64,000 nt of DNA from an uncultured Bacteroidales bacterium (GTDB taxonomy: Bacteria > Bacteroidota > Bacteroidia > Bacteroidales > Bacteroidaceae), in assembly GCA_902799685.1 (NCBI GenBank), contig CADCBO010000023.1, positions 1 to 64,000 on the forward strand, in the 5' to 3' direction. This document shows positions 17,455-25,875 of the stretch, piece by piece. The notes under the pieces were generated by a model, which saw only the letters and a program-made list of their open reading frames with translations, did no database searches and was not told the origin of the DNA. Each line of letters begins with the position of its first letter. The stretch's first letter is position 1. The position numbers and the translations under genes are program-made.

Positions 17455-17634
17455 ATGGCAAAGAAAGTAAAAGGCAACAGGGTTCAGGTTATCCTGGAAT
17501 GCACTGAGCACAAGGACAGCGGTATGCCGGGCACTTCCCGTTACATTACCACCAAGAACAGGAAGAACACTCCTGAGAGACTGGAACTTAAGAAGTATAA
17601 CCCCATTCTCAAGAGGATGACAGAGATCAAGTAA
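17455..17634 (+). CDS. rpmG: 50S ribosomal protein L33
   Basis: This 59-residue basic protein starts at ATG 17455 and ends with TAA at 17634. The segment [20 protein letters not shown] and the later [20 protein letters not shown] are characteristic of L33. Only one Cys is seen, so it is the zinc-free (C-minus) form. It lies between rpmB and the DUF4295 gene with short gaps and shares their promoter. Confidence 0.95.
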   Translation: MAKKVKGNRVQVILECTEHKDSGMPGTSRYITTKNRKNTPERLELKKYNPILKRMTEIK

Positions 17635-17646
17635 TACGTATTAACC

Positions 17647-17793
17647 ATGGCAAAGAAAGTAGTTGCTACCCTGCGTCAGGGTAAGGTCTCAATGGCCAAG
17701 GTCATTAAGATGGTCAAGTCACCCAAGACCGGTGCTTACATGTTCACAGAGCAGATCGTTACCGACGAGCAGCTTAAGGACGCTATCAAGTAA
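17647..17793 (+). CDS. DUF4295 small basic protein
   Basis: This 48-residue basic protein (MAKKVVATLRQGKVSMAKVI...) follows rpmG by 12 bp. A DUF4295 gene in this position between rpmG and ftsY is typical of Bacteroidetes. The size, charge and constant location suggest a ribosome-associated protein, but no activity is known to me. A rho-independent terminator begins 27 bp after its stop. Confidence 0.88.
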   Translation: MAKKVVATLRQGKVSMAKVIKMVKSPKTGAYMFTEQIVTDEQLKDAIK

Positions 17794-17819
17794 ATAGGTT
17801 TTACCGTCAGAATATAGGA

Positions 17820-17848
17820 GAGCGATCATAACGGTCGCTCTTCTTTTT
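17820..17848 (+). terminator. Terminator of the ribosomal protein operon
   Basis: An 8-bp stem (17820-17827 with 17833-17840) with loop ATAAC is followed by a T-rich run (17841-17849). Confidence 0.85.
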
Positions 17849-17857
17849 GTTTGTAGT

Positions 17858-17889
17858 TTTGCATTTGTCACCTTATTTATTTAATTTTG
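17858..17889 (+). promoter_or_regulatory. Promoter of the ftsY-rimO-HU transcript
   Basis: TTTG at 17858-17861, a 20-bp spacer and TAATTTTG at 17882-17889. The transcript would begin roughly 10-12 nt before the ftsY ATG at 17908, so the leader is very short. Confidence 0.75.
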
Positions 17890-17907
17890 CCGTATTCACC
17901 GAATAAT

Positions 17908-18867
17908 ATGGGACTGTTTTCATTTTTTTCCAAAGATAAGAAAGAGGTACTGGACAAAGGCCTGGAAAAGACCAAGACCAGCGTCTTCTCCAAAATAGCC
18001 CGCGCTGTGGCCGGAAAGACCACTGTAGATGACGAGGTGCTTGACAATCTGGAGGAGGTGCTCATAACATCGGACGTAGGTGTGGAGACTACACTTAAGA
18101 TAATCAAGCGTATCCAGGAGCGTGTGGCACGTGACAAATACATGGGAACTGCCGAATTGAACGGCATTCTGCGTGAGGAGATCTCGGCACTGCTTGTGGA
18201 AAACAATCCTGACGATGAAATGGAGCCTTTCTGCATTCCAGCCGGGCGTAAACCATATGTGGTGCTTGTGGTGGGAGTGAACGGAGTAGGCAAGACCACT
18301 ACCATAGGCAAACTGGCATACCAGTTCAAGAAACGCGGACTGAAGGTGATGCTGGGTGCCGCCGATACGTTCCGTGCCGCTGCCATAGAGCAGCTCCAGG
18401 AGTGGGGACGTAGGGTGGATGTTCCGGTGATAAGGCAGGAAATGGGATCGGACCCTGCATCCGTGGCGTATGATACTCTGAGTTCCGCCGTGGCTAATGA
18501 TGTGGATGTGGTACTGATAGATACCGCCGGACGTCTTCACAACAAGGTGGGACTGATGAACGAACTTACCAAGATACGCAACGTGATGAACAAGGTTGTG
18601 GAGGGCGCTCCCGATGATGTTCTGTTGGTATTGGACGGATCCACCGGTCAAAACGCATTTGAGCAGGCACGTCAGTTCACATTGGCCACCAAGGTTACCC
18701 AACTGGCCATCACCAAACTGGACGGAACGGCCAAGGGTGGTGTAGTGATTGGCATATCGGACCAGTTCAAAGTTCCTGTAAAATATGTAGGCCTGGGCGA
18801 AGGCATGGATAATCTGCAGGTGTTCAACAAGACTGAATTTGTGGATTCACTGTTCAAGATGGATTGA
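17908..18867 (+). CDS. ftsY: Signal recognition particle receptor
   Basis: FtsY docks SRP-ribosome complexes at the inner membrane. The 319-residue protein begins MGLFSFFSKDKKEV, a short amphipathic membrane-binding start. It has the NG domain with P-loop GVNGVGKTTTIGKLA, DTAGRLHNK and TKLDGTAKGG. I chose ATG 17908; the in-frame TTG at 17887 lies inside the -7 promoter box and cannot be used from this promoter. The acidic A domain of E. coli FtsY is absent, as in many bacteria. rimO follows after 3 bp. Confidence 0.96.
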   Translation: MGLFSFFSKDKKEVLDKGLEKTKTSVFSKIARAVAGKTTVDDEVLDNLEEVLITSDVGVETTLKIIKRIQERVARDKYMGTAELNGILREEISALLVENNPDDEMEPFCIPAGRKPYVVLVVGVNGVGKTTTIGKLAYQFKKRGLKVMLGAADTFRAAAIEQLQEWGRRVDVPVIRQEMGSDPASVAYDTLSSAVANDVDVVLIDTAGRLHNKVGLMNELTKIRNVMNKVVEGAPDDVLLVLDGSTGQNAFEQARQFTLATKVTQLAITKLDGTAKGGVVIGISDQFKVPVKYVGLGEGMDNLQVFNKTEFVDSLFKMD

Positions 18868-18870
18868 ATC

Positions 18871-20169
18871 ATGAGACACGGCACAGTGGATATAATTACA
18901 TTAGGCTGTTCTAAGAATCTTGTTGATTCTGAGAAACTTATGGCTCAATTTAGAGCCAATGGGCTTAGGGTTAGACATGATCCGGAAAAAGTCAGTGCCG
19001 AAACTGTGATAATAAACACATGCGGTTTTATAGGCGATGCACAGGAAGAATCAATCAATATGATCCTGGAGTGCGGAGCACTGAAAAAGGCCGGTAAGAT
19101 TGGCCGATTGTATGTGATGGGATGCCTGTCGCAGAAATTCCATAAGGAGCTTATGGCCGAGATTCCTGAAGCAGATGGCTGGTACGGCAAGTTCGACTGG
19201 AGCGGGATCCTTAAGGAGATGGGACGTGAATGGCATGGCGAGATAGAGAATGACCGTATCATAACCACTCCGTCTCATTATGCCTATCTCAAGATTGCCG
19301 AGGGATGCAACCGCGGTTGCGCCTATTGTGCAATTCCGCTCATGACAGGAAAGTACCGGTCACGCAGCCAGGACGATATATTGGACGAAGCACGCAGACT
19401 GGTTTCAAAAGGCGTTAAGGAGATACAACTGATAGCCCAGGACCTTACATATTACGGTAAGGACATGGCAGGTAAACCTGTTATTGCTGAACTTGTACAG
19501 CGTCTGTCAGATATTCCGGGTGTAGAGTGGTTGCGTCTTCATTATGGCTATCCTAATGATTTCCCGATGGACCTGTTGCCTGTGATGCGTGAGCGTGACA
19601 ATGTATGCAAGTATATGGATATAGCTCTGCAGCATATAAGTGATCCGGTATTGAAGCGCATGCGCCGCAACATCACCGCTCAGGAGACCCGTGAACTGCT
19701 TAACCATATCCGCCAGGAGGTGCCGGGCATACACCTGCGCACCACTTTGATGGTCGGATTCCCGGGTGAAACCGATGATGATTTCAACCGCTTGCTGGAT
19801 TTTGTAAAGGAACAGCGGTTTGAACGCATGGGTGCTTTTGCATACTCCGAGGTGGAGGGCACGTATTCTGCCATTCACTACAAAGATGACATATCAGATG
19901 ATGTAAAGCAGGCTCGCCTGTCACGGCTCATGCGTGTACAGCAGGAAATAGCCGAATCCATAAGTGAGGCTAAGGTGGGCAAGACCTACAAGACCATTAT
20001 TGACCGTTTGGAAGGGGATTATTATGTGGGACGCACAGAGTTTGATTCACCCGAAGTGGATCCGGAGGTGCTCATCAAAGCCGATTGCAGGCTTGCAACG
20101 GGTAAATTCCATAACGTGAGGGTTACCCGGGCTGATGCATTTGACTTATACGGTATCATAGACAAATAA
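18871..20169 (+). CDS. rimO: Ribosomal protein S12 methylthiotransferase
   Basis: RimO is a radical-SAM enzyme with two [4Fe-4S] clusters that adds a methylthio group to an Asp of ribosomal protein S12. The N-terminal MTTase domain has TLGCSKNLVDSE and CGFIGDA cysteines plus VMGCLSQK. The radical-SAM motif is EGCNRGCAYCAIP (CxxxCxxC), and a C-terminal TRAM-like domain follows. It is 432 residues, full length. It is packed 3 bp after ftsY and 14 bp before the HU gene, in one transcription unit. Confidence 0.96.
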   Translation: MRHGTVDIITLGCSKNLVDSEKLMAQFRANGLRVRHDPEKVSAETVIINTCGFIGDAQEESINMILECGALKKAGKIGRLYVMGCLSQKFHKELMAEIPEADGWYGKFDWSGILKEMGREWHGEIENDRIITTPSHYAYLKIAEGCNRGCAYCAIPLMTGKYRSRSQDDILDEARRLVSKGVKEIQLIAQDLTYYGKDMAGKPVIAELVQRLSDIPGVEWLRLHYGYPNDFPMDLLPVMRERDNVCKYMDIALQHISDPVLKRMRRNITAQETRELLNHIRQEVPGIHLRTTLMVGFPGETDDDFNRLLDFVKEQRFERMGAFAYSEVEGTYSAIHYKDDISDDVKQARLSRLMRVQQEIAESISEAKVGKTYKTIIDRLEGDYYVGRTEFDSPEVDPEVLIKADCRLATGKFHNVRVTRADAFDLYGIIDK

Positions 20170-20183
20170 TTAAACTAACCTAT

Positions 20184-20456
20184 ATGAACAACAAGCAGTT
20201 TTTGACAGAATTGTCCGACAGATGCCAGATGTCAGCTGAACAGGCTGCCCGGCAGGCACAGAACCTGATTGGGGTAATGGAGAACCTGTGGCAGAACGGT
20301 GATTCCGTGAGTCTTTCCGGATTCGGAGTCCTTGAAGTCAAGAAGAAGAATGAGCGTGTGTCAGTCAATCCGACTACCGGCGTGCGTATGCTGGTACCTC
20401 CCAAACTTGTCCTTACATACAAGCCCAGTTCATTACTTAAGGAAAAACTCAAATAA
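20184..20456 (+). CDS. HU/IHF family DNA-binding protein
   Basis: This 90-residue protein has the HU fold: an N-terminal helical dimerisation part and the beta-arm region SLSGFGVLEVKKKNERVSVNPTTG. HU-type dimers bend and compact DNA in the nucleoid. It lies 9 bp upstream of a second HU-domain gene that carries a membrane anchor and LysM domain, so the two could form a heterodimer. It has only moderate similarity to the canonical HU sequence (GFG instead of GFGTF). Confidence 0.88.
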   Translation: MNNKQFLTELSDRCQMSAEQAARQAQNLIGVMENLWQNGDSVSLSGFGVLEVKKKNERVSVNPTTGVRMLVPPKLVLTYKPSSLLKEKLK

Positions 20457-20465
20457 GGCAGAGCT

Positions 20466-21695
20466 ATGGATAAGAAGATAAACCTGACACAGCTTGCCGA
20501 CCTTCTGTCACAAGCGGGCGGAATGTCAAAATCGGCATCAGAGCAGTTCGTAAAGAACTTTTTTGAAATAATTTCCCAGAGTGTCCTTTCTGATGGTCTT
20601 GTCAAGGTCAAGGGCTTGGGCACTTTCAAACTGTTGCAGATGGAAGACCGCGAGAGCGTGAACGTGAACACAGGCGAGCGTTTCACCATCGAGGGACATC
20701 AGAAAATCTCCTTTACTCCCGACGCTGACCTTAAGGAGGTTATCAACAAACCTTTTGCAGCCTTTGAGACTGTAGAAATCACTTCTGAACAGGCTGATAC
20801 CCTGGCAAGTATGAATACTGTCAGCCAATTGGAAGAGGAGTCGGATGAATCAACTGATGATGTTGCCAAAGAGGATAAACCTGTACAAGATAAAGAGAAA
20901 GCTACGATTGCTGTTGAGGATGTTCCGCTTGAATCGGGTAATGGCAATGATAACGATAATGACGTGAAAGTAGAGCCTACAGTAAAGGAAGTGACGCAGA
21001 AGAGAGGTGTCCGTTTCCTTATCAAGTTGCTTATATGGATCCTGGCTATCCTTCTTATTGTTCCGCTTGCGCTATATCTTTTCTGGCCGTTGATAGGTAA
21101 CAGTGTACTTGAGTATGTGGAACGTGACATTAAAAACAGGAACAAGACGGAATATGTGGCAGATTCGACCGGAAACGTGTCCAAACCTGTCAAAGAAACA
21201 GTTCCCGTCAACCCGCAGCCGTCCAAGCCGGTAGATCAACCTCAGGAGAAGCCTTCCCAGGCTACTCCGGCAGAACAACCTGCCCAACCTGAGCCGTCTG
21301 TAACTGTACCTGCACAACAGCAGACTCAGGTCCAGACCACTCCTGCACAGCAGCCTTCAAAGCCTGAGCCTGCTGCAACAACTCCTGCCAAACCCGCAGC
21401 AAGTAGCGTTACAACCGGACAGGGTACTTCCGGTTATCCCGCAGTGAAGCTCAACAGCGCTGATTCAGCCAAGGACCTTAAGGACTTTACAGAGGCTGAT
21501 ACTGTGAACTTCATTATGGATGGCGATCTGACAGTCCATACGCTTAAGAGCGATGAGACTATTACAAAGCTTGCTCTCAAGTACTACGGAACCAAGAAAC
21601 TCTGGCCGTACATAGTAAAATACAATAACGTCAAGGATGCCTCCAAACTTCATGAGGGCGCCAAGATAAGGATACCTGTACTTAAGGCAAAATGA
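20466..21695 (+). CDS. Membrane-spanning protein: HU-like DNA-binding domain, TM segment, LysM domain
   Basis: Three parts are visible in 409 residues. Residues ~1-95 are an HU-like domain (VKVKGLGTFKLLQMEDRESV). An acidic linker follows, then one hydrophobic segment at ~183-210 preceded by KRGVRFLIK. A Pro/Gln-rich stretch (~240-320) leads to a LysM domain (~355-405, TVHTLKSDETITKLALKYYG). The positive charges before the membrane segment predict an N-in orientation, with HU in the cytoplasm and LysM in the periplasm against peptidoglycan. That would make it a tether from nucleoid to cell wall; this is inference from architecture. It is co-transcribed with the HU gene, rimO and ftsY. Confidence 0.85.
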   Translation: MDKKINLTQLADLLSQAGGMSKSASEQFVKNFFEIISQSVLSDGLVKVKGLGTFKLLQMEDRESVNVNTGERFTIEGHQKISFTPDADLKEVINKPFAAFETVEITSEQADTLASMNTVSQLEEESDESTDDVAKEDKPVQDKEKATIAVEDVPLESGNGNDNDNDVKVEPTVKEVTQKRGVRFLIKLLIWILAILLIVPLALYLFWPLIGNSVLEYVERDIKNRNKTEYVADSTGNVSKPVKETVPVNPQPSKPVDQPQEKPSQATPAEQPAQPEPSVTVPAQQQTQVQTTPAQQPSKPEPAATTPAKPAASSVTTGQGTSGYPAVKLNSADSAKDLKDFTEADTVNFIMDGDLTVHTLKSDETITKLALKYYGTKKLWPYIVKYNNVKDASKLHEGAKIRIPVLKAK

Positions 21696-21788
21696 CGTTT
21701 TGGTATAAAAAGTGTAAAAACATTAAAAAACTAACTGAAAGCAATACTATTTAAACCTTTTTAGTCCATAACAGCGTGCAAATAGTGA

Positions 21789-21796
21789 TATATTTG
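21789..21796 (+). promoter_or_regulatory. -7 box upstream of moxR/bat operon
   Basis: TATATTTG matches TAnnTTTG and lies 60 bp before the moxR ATG. A TTTT run near 21758 is the only candidate upstream element and is badly spaced. Confidence 0.45.
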
Positions 21797-21856
21797 GGCC
21801 GTGTCTGAGCAAAAAAGGCTCATGGCACATTTGGACTAACTGTAATTATAGATCTT

Positions 21857-22852
21857 ATGAGTGAAAACGTTGACATTAAGGAGCTGAATGAGCGCATAGA
21901 ACAACAGAGTGCGTTCGTTACCAACCTGATGGCCGGTATGGATCAGGTTATTGTGGGACAGAAACATCTTGTGGAGTCATTGCTTATAGGACTTCTGTCC
22001 GACGGCCATATTTTGCTGGAAGGTGTGCCTGGCCTGGCCAAGACGCTTGCCATCAAGACCCTCGCGTCATTGATAGACGCAAGTTTCAACCGCATACAGT
22101 TTACCCCTGACCTTCTGCCAGCCGATGTGGTTGGTACGATGATATACAGTCAGAAAGATGAGACCTTCATACCCAAGAAAGGCCCCGTGTTCGCAAACTT
22201 CATCCTTGCCGATGAGATAAACCGTGCTCCTGCCAAGGTACAAAGCGCATTGCTTGAGGCTATGCAGGAGCGTCAGGTTACATTGGGCGGCGATACATTC
22301 AAGTTGCCGCGTCCTTTCCTGGTAATGGCCACACAGAACCCGATAGAGCAGGAGGGTACATATCCTCTGCCCGAGGCTCAGGTGGACCGTTTCATGCTAA
22401 AGGCAGTGATTGACTACCCCAGGATTGAGGAAGAGAAGAAGATCATACATCAGCAGATTCATCACGAGACAGGTACAGTAAAGCCTGTTATGAACACAGA
22501 TGACATAATCGAGGCTCGCAAGGTGGTGGATATGGTCTATCTGGATGAGAAGATAGAGCAATATATTGCTGATATCGTGTTTGCCACACGTTATCCCGAT
22601 AAATATGGTTTGAAGGAGATAAAGGAGCTCATATCATTCGGCGGTTCTCCGCGTGCATCCATAAATTTGGCTCTTGCAGCCCGCTCATACGCATTCATAA
22701 AGCGCAGAGGTTATGTCGTGCCTGAGGATGTCCGCGCCATAGCACATGATGTACTGCGTCATCGTATCGGACTCACATATGAGGCCGAGGCTACCAACGT
22801 GACTCAGGACGAGCTTGTAAGCCGCATCTTGAACAAGGTTGAAGTACCTTGA
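21857..22852 (+). CDS. MoxR family AAA+ ATPase
   Basis: This 331-residue ATPase has Walker A GVPGLAKT, Walker B region ILADEINRAPAKVQSALLEAMQE and the arginine-containing sensor segments of MoxR proteins. MoxR ATPases act as chaperone-like partners of von Willebrand factor A (VWA) proteins encoded beside them. Here it leads a cluster with a DUF58 protein, a membrane protein and batA-batE, the Bacteroidetes aerotolerance operon. Length is standard. Confidence 0.94.
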   Translation: MSENVDIKELNERIEQQSAFVTNLMAGMDQVIVGQKHLVESLLIGLLSDGHILLEGVPGLAKTLAIKTLASLIDASFNRIQFTPDLLPADVVGTMIYSQKDETFIPKKGPVFANFILADEINRAPAKVQSALLEAMQERQVTLGGDTFKLPRPFLVMATQNPIEQEGTYPLPEAQVDRFMLKAVIDYPRIEEEKKIIHQQIHHETGTVKPVMNTDDIIEARKVVDMVYLDEKIEQYIADIVFATRYPDKYGLKEIKELISFGGSPRASINLALAARSYAFIKRRGYVVPEDVRAIAHDVLRHRIGLTYEAEATNVTQDELVSRILNKVEVP

Positions 22853-22878
22853 TTTAACCTTCTATAGATCAGTTTAGT

Positions 22879-23748
22879 ATGGAGACAAGTGAACTGATAG
22901 CGAAGGTCCGGAAAATTGAGATCAAGACCCGTGGTCTGTCCAGTAACATTTTTGCCGGTCAGTACCATACTGCGTTCAAGGGACGCGGTATGGCATTCAG
23001 CGAGGTGCGTGAGTACCAGTATGGTGACGAGCCGCGCGATATAGACTGGAATGTTACCGCCCGCATGAACAAGCCTTATTCAAAGGTGTTTGAAGAGGAG
23101 CGGGAACTTACCGTGATGCTCATGGTTGATGTATCGGACAGCCTTAATTTCGGCACCAAGGTCATGATGAAGCGTGAGATGGTGACCGAGATTGCCGCCA
23201 CGCTGGCATTTGCAGCCATTGAAAACAATGATAAGGTGGGACTGGTGTTCTTCAGTGACAGGATAGAGAAGTTCATACCGCCCAAGAAAGGACGCAGACA
23301 TATTCTCTACCTGATACGTGAACTGCTTGACTTCCAACCGGAAAGCAATGCCACGGACATTACGGTTCCTCTTGAATTCCTTACGGGAGCGGTCAAGAAG
23401 CGTTGCACGGCTTTTCTGCTGAGTGATTTCATTGACCCGCATGATTTCCGCAACGCATTGAGTATTGCAAACCGCAAGCATGATGTCGTGGCAATACGTG
23501 TTTACGACCGACGTATGGAGGATCTTCCGGATGTAGGTCTGATGAAACTGCTTGACGCAGAGAGCGGAAAGGAGATGTATATAGACACCTCATCGATGAA
23601 AGTCCGTTCGGCGCACAGGAAATGGTTTGATGACAATACGGCCCGTATCCAGGATTATCTGACACGCAGCAGCGTTGACATGGTTTCTGTCAGGACTGAC
23701 CAGGATTATGTCAAGGCGCTGATGGGGCTGTTTGCAAAAAGGAATTGA
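22879..23748 (+). CDS. DUF58 domain protein of the bat operon
   Basis: The 289-residue cytoplasmic protein has the DUF58 signature (GRGMAFSEVREYQYGDEPRDIDWN) and a VWA-like core with DVSDSLNFG, a degenerate MIDAS motif. DUF58 proteins accompany MoxR ATPases and membrane VWA proteins. It is the second gene of the operon. The last codon and stop (AAT-TGA at 23743-23748) fall in a three-copy heptanucleotide repeat at the 3' end. Confidence 0.92.
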   Translation: METSELIAKVRKIEIKTRGLSSNIFAGQYHTAFKGRGMAFSEVREYQYGDEPRDIDWNVTARMNKPYSKVFEEERELTVMLMVDVSDSLNFGTKVMMKREMVTEIAATLAFAAIENNDKVGLVFFSDRIEKFIPPKKGRRHILYLIRELLDFQPESNATDITVPLEFLTGAVKKRCTAFLLSDFIDPHDFRNALSIANRKHDVVAIRVYDRRMEDLPDVGLMKLLDAESGKEMYIDTSSMKVRSAHRKWFDDNTARIQDYLTRSSVDMVSVRTDQDYVKALMGLFAKRN

Positions 23749-23763
23749 GAATTGAGAATTGAG
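23743..23763 (+). repeat. Three-copy AATTGAG repeat at the DUF58 gene stop
   Basis: Three exact copies of AATTGAG. The TGA stop of the DUF58 gene is inside the first copy and the next gene's ATG (23770) follows by 6 bp. Confidence 0.9.
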
Positions 23764-23769
23764 TTTTTA

Positions 23770-24849
23770 ATGAGAAGATTCGTCATATTTCTGTTCTGGT
23801 TGAGTCTGTATCCGTTGTCAAAGATATCGGCTCAGAATGTAGTTGTCACCGCTCAAGTGGATTCCATGATGATGTGGGTGGGTCAGCAGACAGGATTGCG
23901 TCTGTCTGTCACCTGTGACGCCGGCAATAAGGTGGTCTTCCCTTCATACCGCGATACGATAGTCAGGGGGCTGGAGATAATACCGCCGGTTACTACCGAT
24001 ACCCAGTATGTAAACAACGGCCAGCGTATGACACTGACACGTAATTATGTAGTTACATGCTTTGATTCGGCGCTGATATACATTCCTTACATGCCGGTTC
24101 AGGTGGATGGTACTGAATATCAGTCCAACCGTCTGGCGTTGGCATTCATGACATACGATATCCCCGAGGGGCAGGAGACTCAGATATTCGGTCCAAAGGA
24201 AAACATGAAAACACCTGTCAGGCTGTATGAGGCCAAGGGACTTCTGTTTTACTGGTTCCTGGCCATTATGGCCATAGGTCTGGGCGTTTATCTGTTCATA
24301 AGGTTCAAGGATGACAAACCTATTATCAGGAGAATCAAGATTGAGCCTAAGGTTCCGGCTCATCTCAAGGCATTATCGGAGATTGAGGAGTTAAGGCAGT
24401 CTGGAGGACCTCACAGTGAGGATGCCAAGGGCTATTACACACGGCTTACCGACATTCTGCGTGAGTATATTAATGAACGGTTCGGTTTTAACGCAACCGA
24501 GATGACGTCTTACGAGATTCTGGAGCATCTGGAGGAGAACCGAGACAAGGAGTCTCTTGCCCAGCTGCGCGACCTTCTCTCCACTTCCGATATGGTCAAG
24601 TTCGCCAAGTTCAAGCCCATGCTTAACGAGAATGACCGCAACCTGATGAGCGCCATGGAGTTTGTTAACGACACCAGGATTGAGGTGTCGGAAGAGGACT
24701 TTAAACCCAAAGAGGAAGAGACCATAGTAGAGGTGAAACGGAGCAAAGGGGCGCGCATCATGCTGCTGGTGGCCGGAGTGGTTTTATCTGCGCTAGGCGC
24801 GTTGTTCCTTGTGCTTACGGTATTGAAGTTGTATTATCTGTTCTTCTAA
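23770..24849 (+). CDS. Bat operon membrane protein of unknown function
   Basis: This protein has a signal peptide (about residues 1-22), a beta-rich extracytoplasmic part, a membrane segment near 161-180, a charged cytoplasmic domain and a second membrane segment near the C-terminus. Its layout resembles the DUF4381-like or BatD-like proteins usual between moxR/DUF58 and batA in Bacteroidales. I chose ATG 23770; the upstream TTG reading overlaps the heptanucleotide repeat. I do not recognise a catalytic motif. The location implies a role in the aerotolerance assembly. Confidence 0.8.
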   Translation: MRRFVIFLFWLSLYPLSKISAQNVVVTAQVDSMMMWVGQQTGLRLSVTCDAGNKVVFPSYRDTIVRGLEIIPPVTTDTQYVNNGQRMTLTRNYVVTCFDSALIYIPYMPVQVDGTEYQSNRLALAFMTYDIPEGQETQIFGPKENMKTPVRLYEAKGLLFYWFLAIMAIGLGVYLFIRFKDDKPIIRRIKIEPKVPAHLKALSEIEELRQSGGPHSEDAKGYYTRLTDILREYINERFGFNATEMTSYEILEHLEENRDKESLAQLRDLLSTSDMVKFAKFKPMLNENDRNLMSAMEFVNDTRIEVSEEDFKPKEEETIVEVKRSKGARIMLLVAGVVLSALGALFLVLTVLKLYYLFF

Positions 24850-24861
24850 AATTAACTGGCC

Positions 24862-25860
24862 ATGACATTTGCAAACAGCGCATATCTTCTGTTGATGCTA
24901 CTCATCATACCATGCGTTATATGGTATGTGCTCAGGGCTAACAAGAGGCGTGCCAGCATGTCGGTACCTACCACTTCCATGTACGGCGGTATGGGCAAGA
25001 GCTGGAAATATTATCTGATTCATTTACCTTTTATTCTTGAGATGGCAGCCCTGGTACTGCTGTCGCTCATACTGGCGCGTCCGCAGACCACTGACCGCTG
25101 GCAGGATACCGAGATTGAGGGCATTGACATAATGCTTTGCGTAGATGTATCCACCAGTATGCTGGCCGAGGACCTCAAGCCCAACCGCATAGAGGCCGCC
25201 AAGCAGGTTGCTGCGGAGTTCATCAATGGCCGTCCTAACGACAATATAGGCCTTACGATATTTGCCGGAGAGGCATTCACGCAGTGTCCGATGACCGTTG
25301 ACCATGCGGTGTTGCTAAACATGTTCCAGAATGTGAGCAGCGACATTGCCGCCAAGGGCATAATTGAGGACGGAACTGCAATAGGAATGGGACTGGCCAA
25401 TGCCATAAGCCGTCTTAAGGACAGCCAGGCCAAGTCAAAGGTCATAATACTGCTTACTGACGGTTCCAACAACCGTGGTGAGGTATCGCCACTGACTGCT
25501 GCCGAGATGGCCAAGAGCTTCGGAATCAGGGTTTATACCATAGGCATTGGAACGAACGGTACAGCACCGTATCCGGTTCAGGGTGCGTTCGGCAAGCAGT
25601 ATATCAACGTAGCCGTTGAGATTGATGAGAATGTTCTCCGTCAGATTGCACAGACTGCCAGTGGACAATATTACCGCGCCACCAGCAACAGCAAGCTTAA
25701 GGAGGTATATGAAGAGATTGACAAACTGGAGCGGACCAAGCTGCAGGTCAAGGAGTTCAGCAAGAACCAGGAGGAGTACCAGCCGTATGCGCTGGCGCTG
25801 CTGCTGTGTCTGTTGCTGTCCATTCTGCTCAAGCAGACTGTTCTGCGTACAATACCATAA
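24862..25860 (+). CDS. batA: BatA, membrane von Willebrand A protein
   Basis: This 332-residue protein has N-terminal membrane segments (~5-22, ~55-75), a VWA domain with MIDAS motif DVSTSM (about residue 93), and a C-terminal membrane segment with a basic end (LLLCLLLSILLKQTVLR). BatA and its partner BatB are periplasm-facing metal-binding VWA proteins needed for oxygen tolerance in Bacteroides. It is the fourth gene of the moxR operon, directly before batB. Confidence 0.95.
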   Translation: MTFANSAYLLLMLLIIPCVIWYVLRANKRRASMSVPTTSMYGGMGKSWKYYLIHLPFILEMAALVLLSLILARPQTTDRWQDTEIEGIDIMLCVDVSTSMLAEDLKPNRIEAAKQVAAEFINGRPNDNIGLTIFAGEAFTQCPMTVDHAVLLNMFQNVSSDIAAKGIIEDGTAIGMGLANAISRLKDSQAKSKVIILLTDGSNNRGEVSPLTAAEMAKSFGIRVYTIGIGTNGTAPYPVQGAFGKQYINVAVEIDENVLRQIAQTASGQYYRATSNSKLKEVYEEIDKLERTKLQVKEFSKNQEEYQPYALALLLCLLLSILLKQTVLRTIP

Positions 25861-25875
25861 ACAAGGAGTTACACT

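Noticed and set aside
23752-23769. TTG start of the bat-operon membrane protein
   Set aside because: It lies in the heptanucleotide repeat; the ATG at 23770 gives a normal signal peptide.
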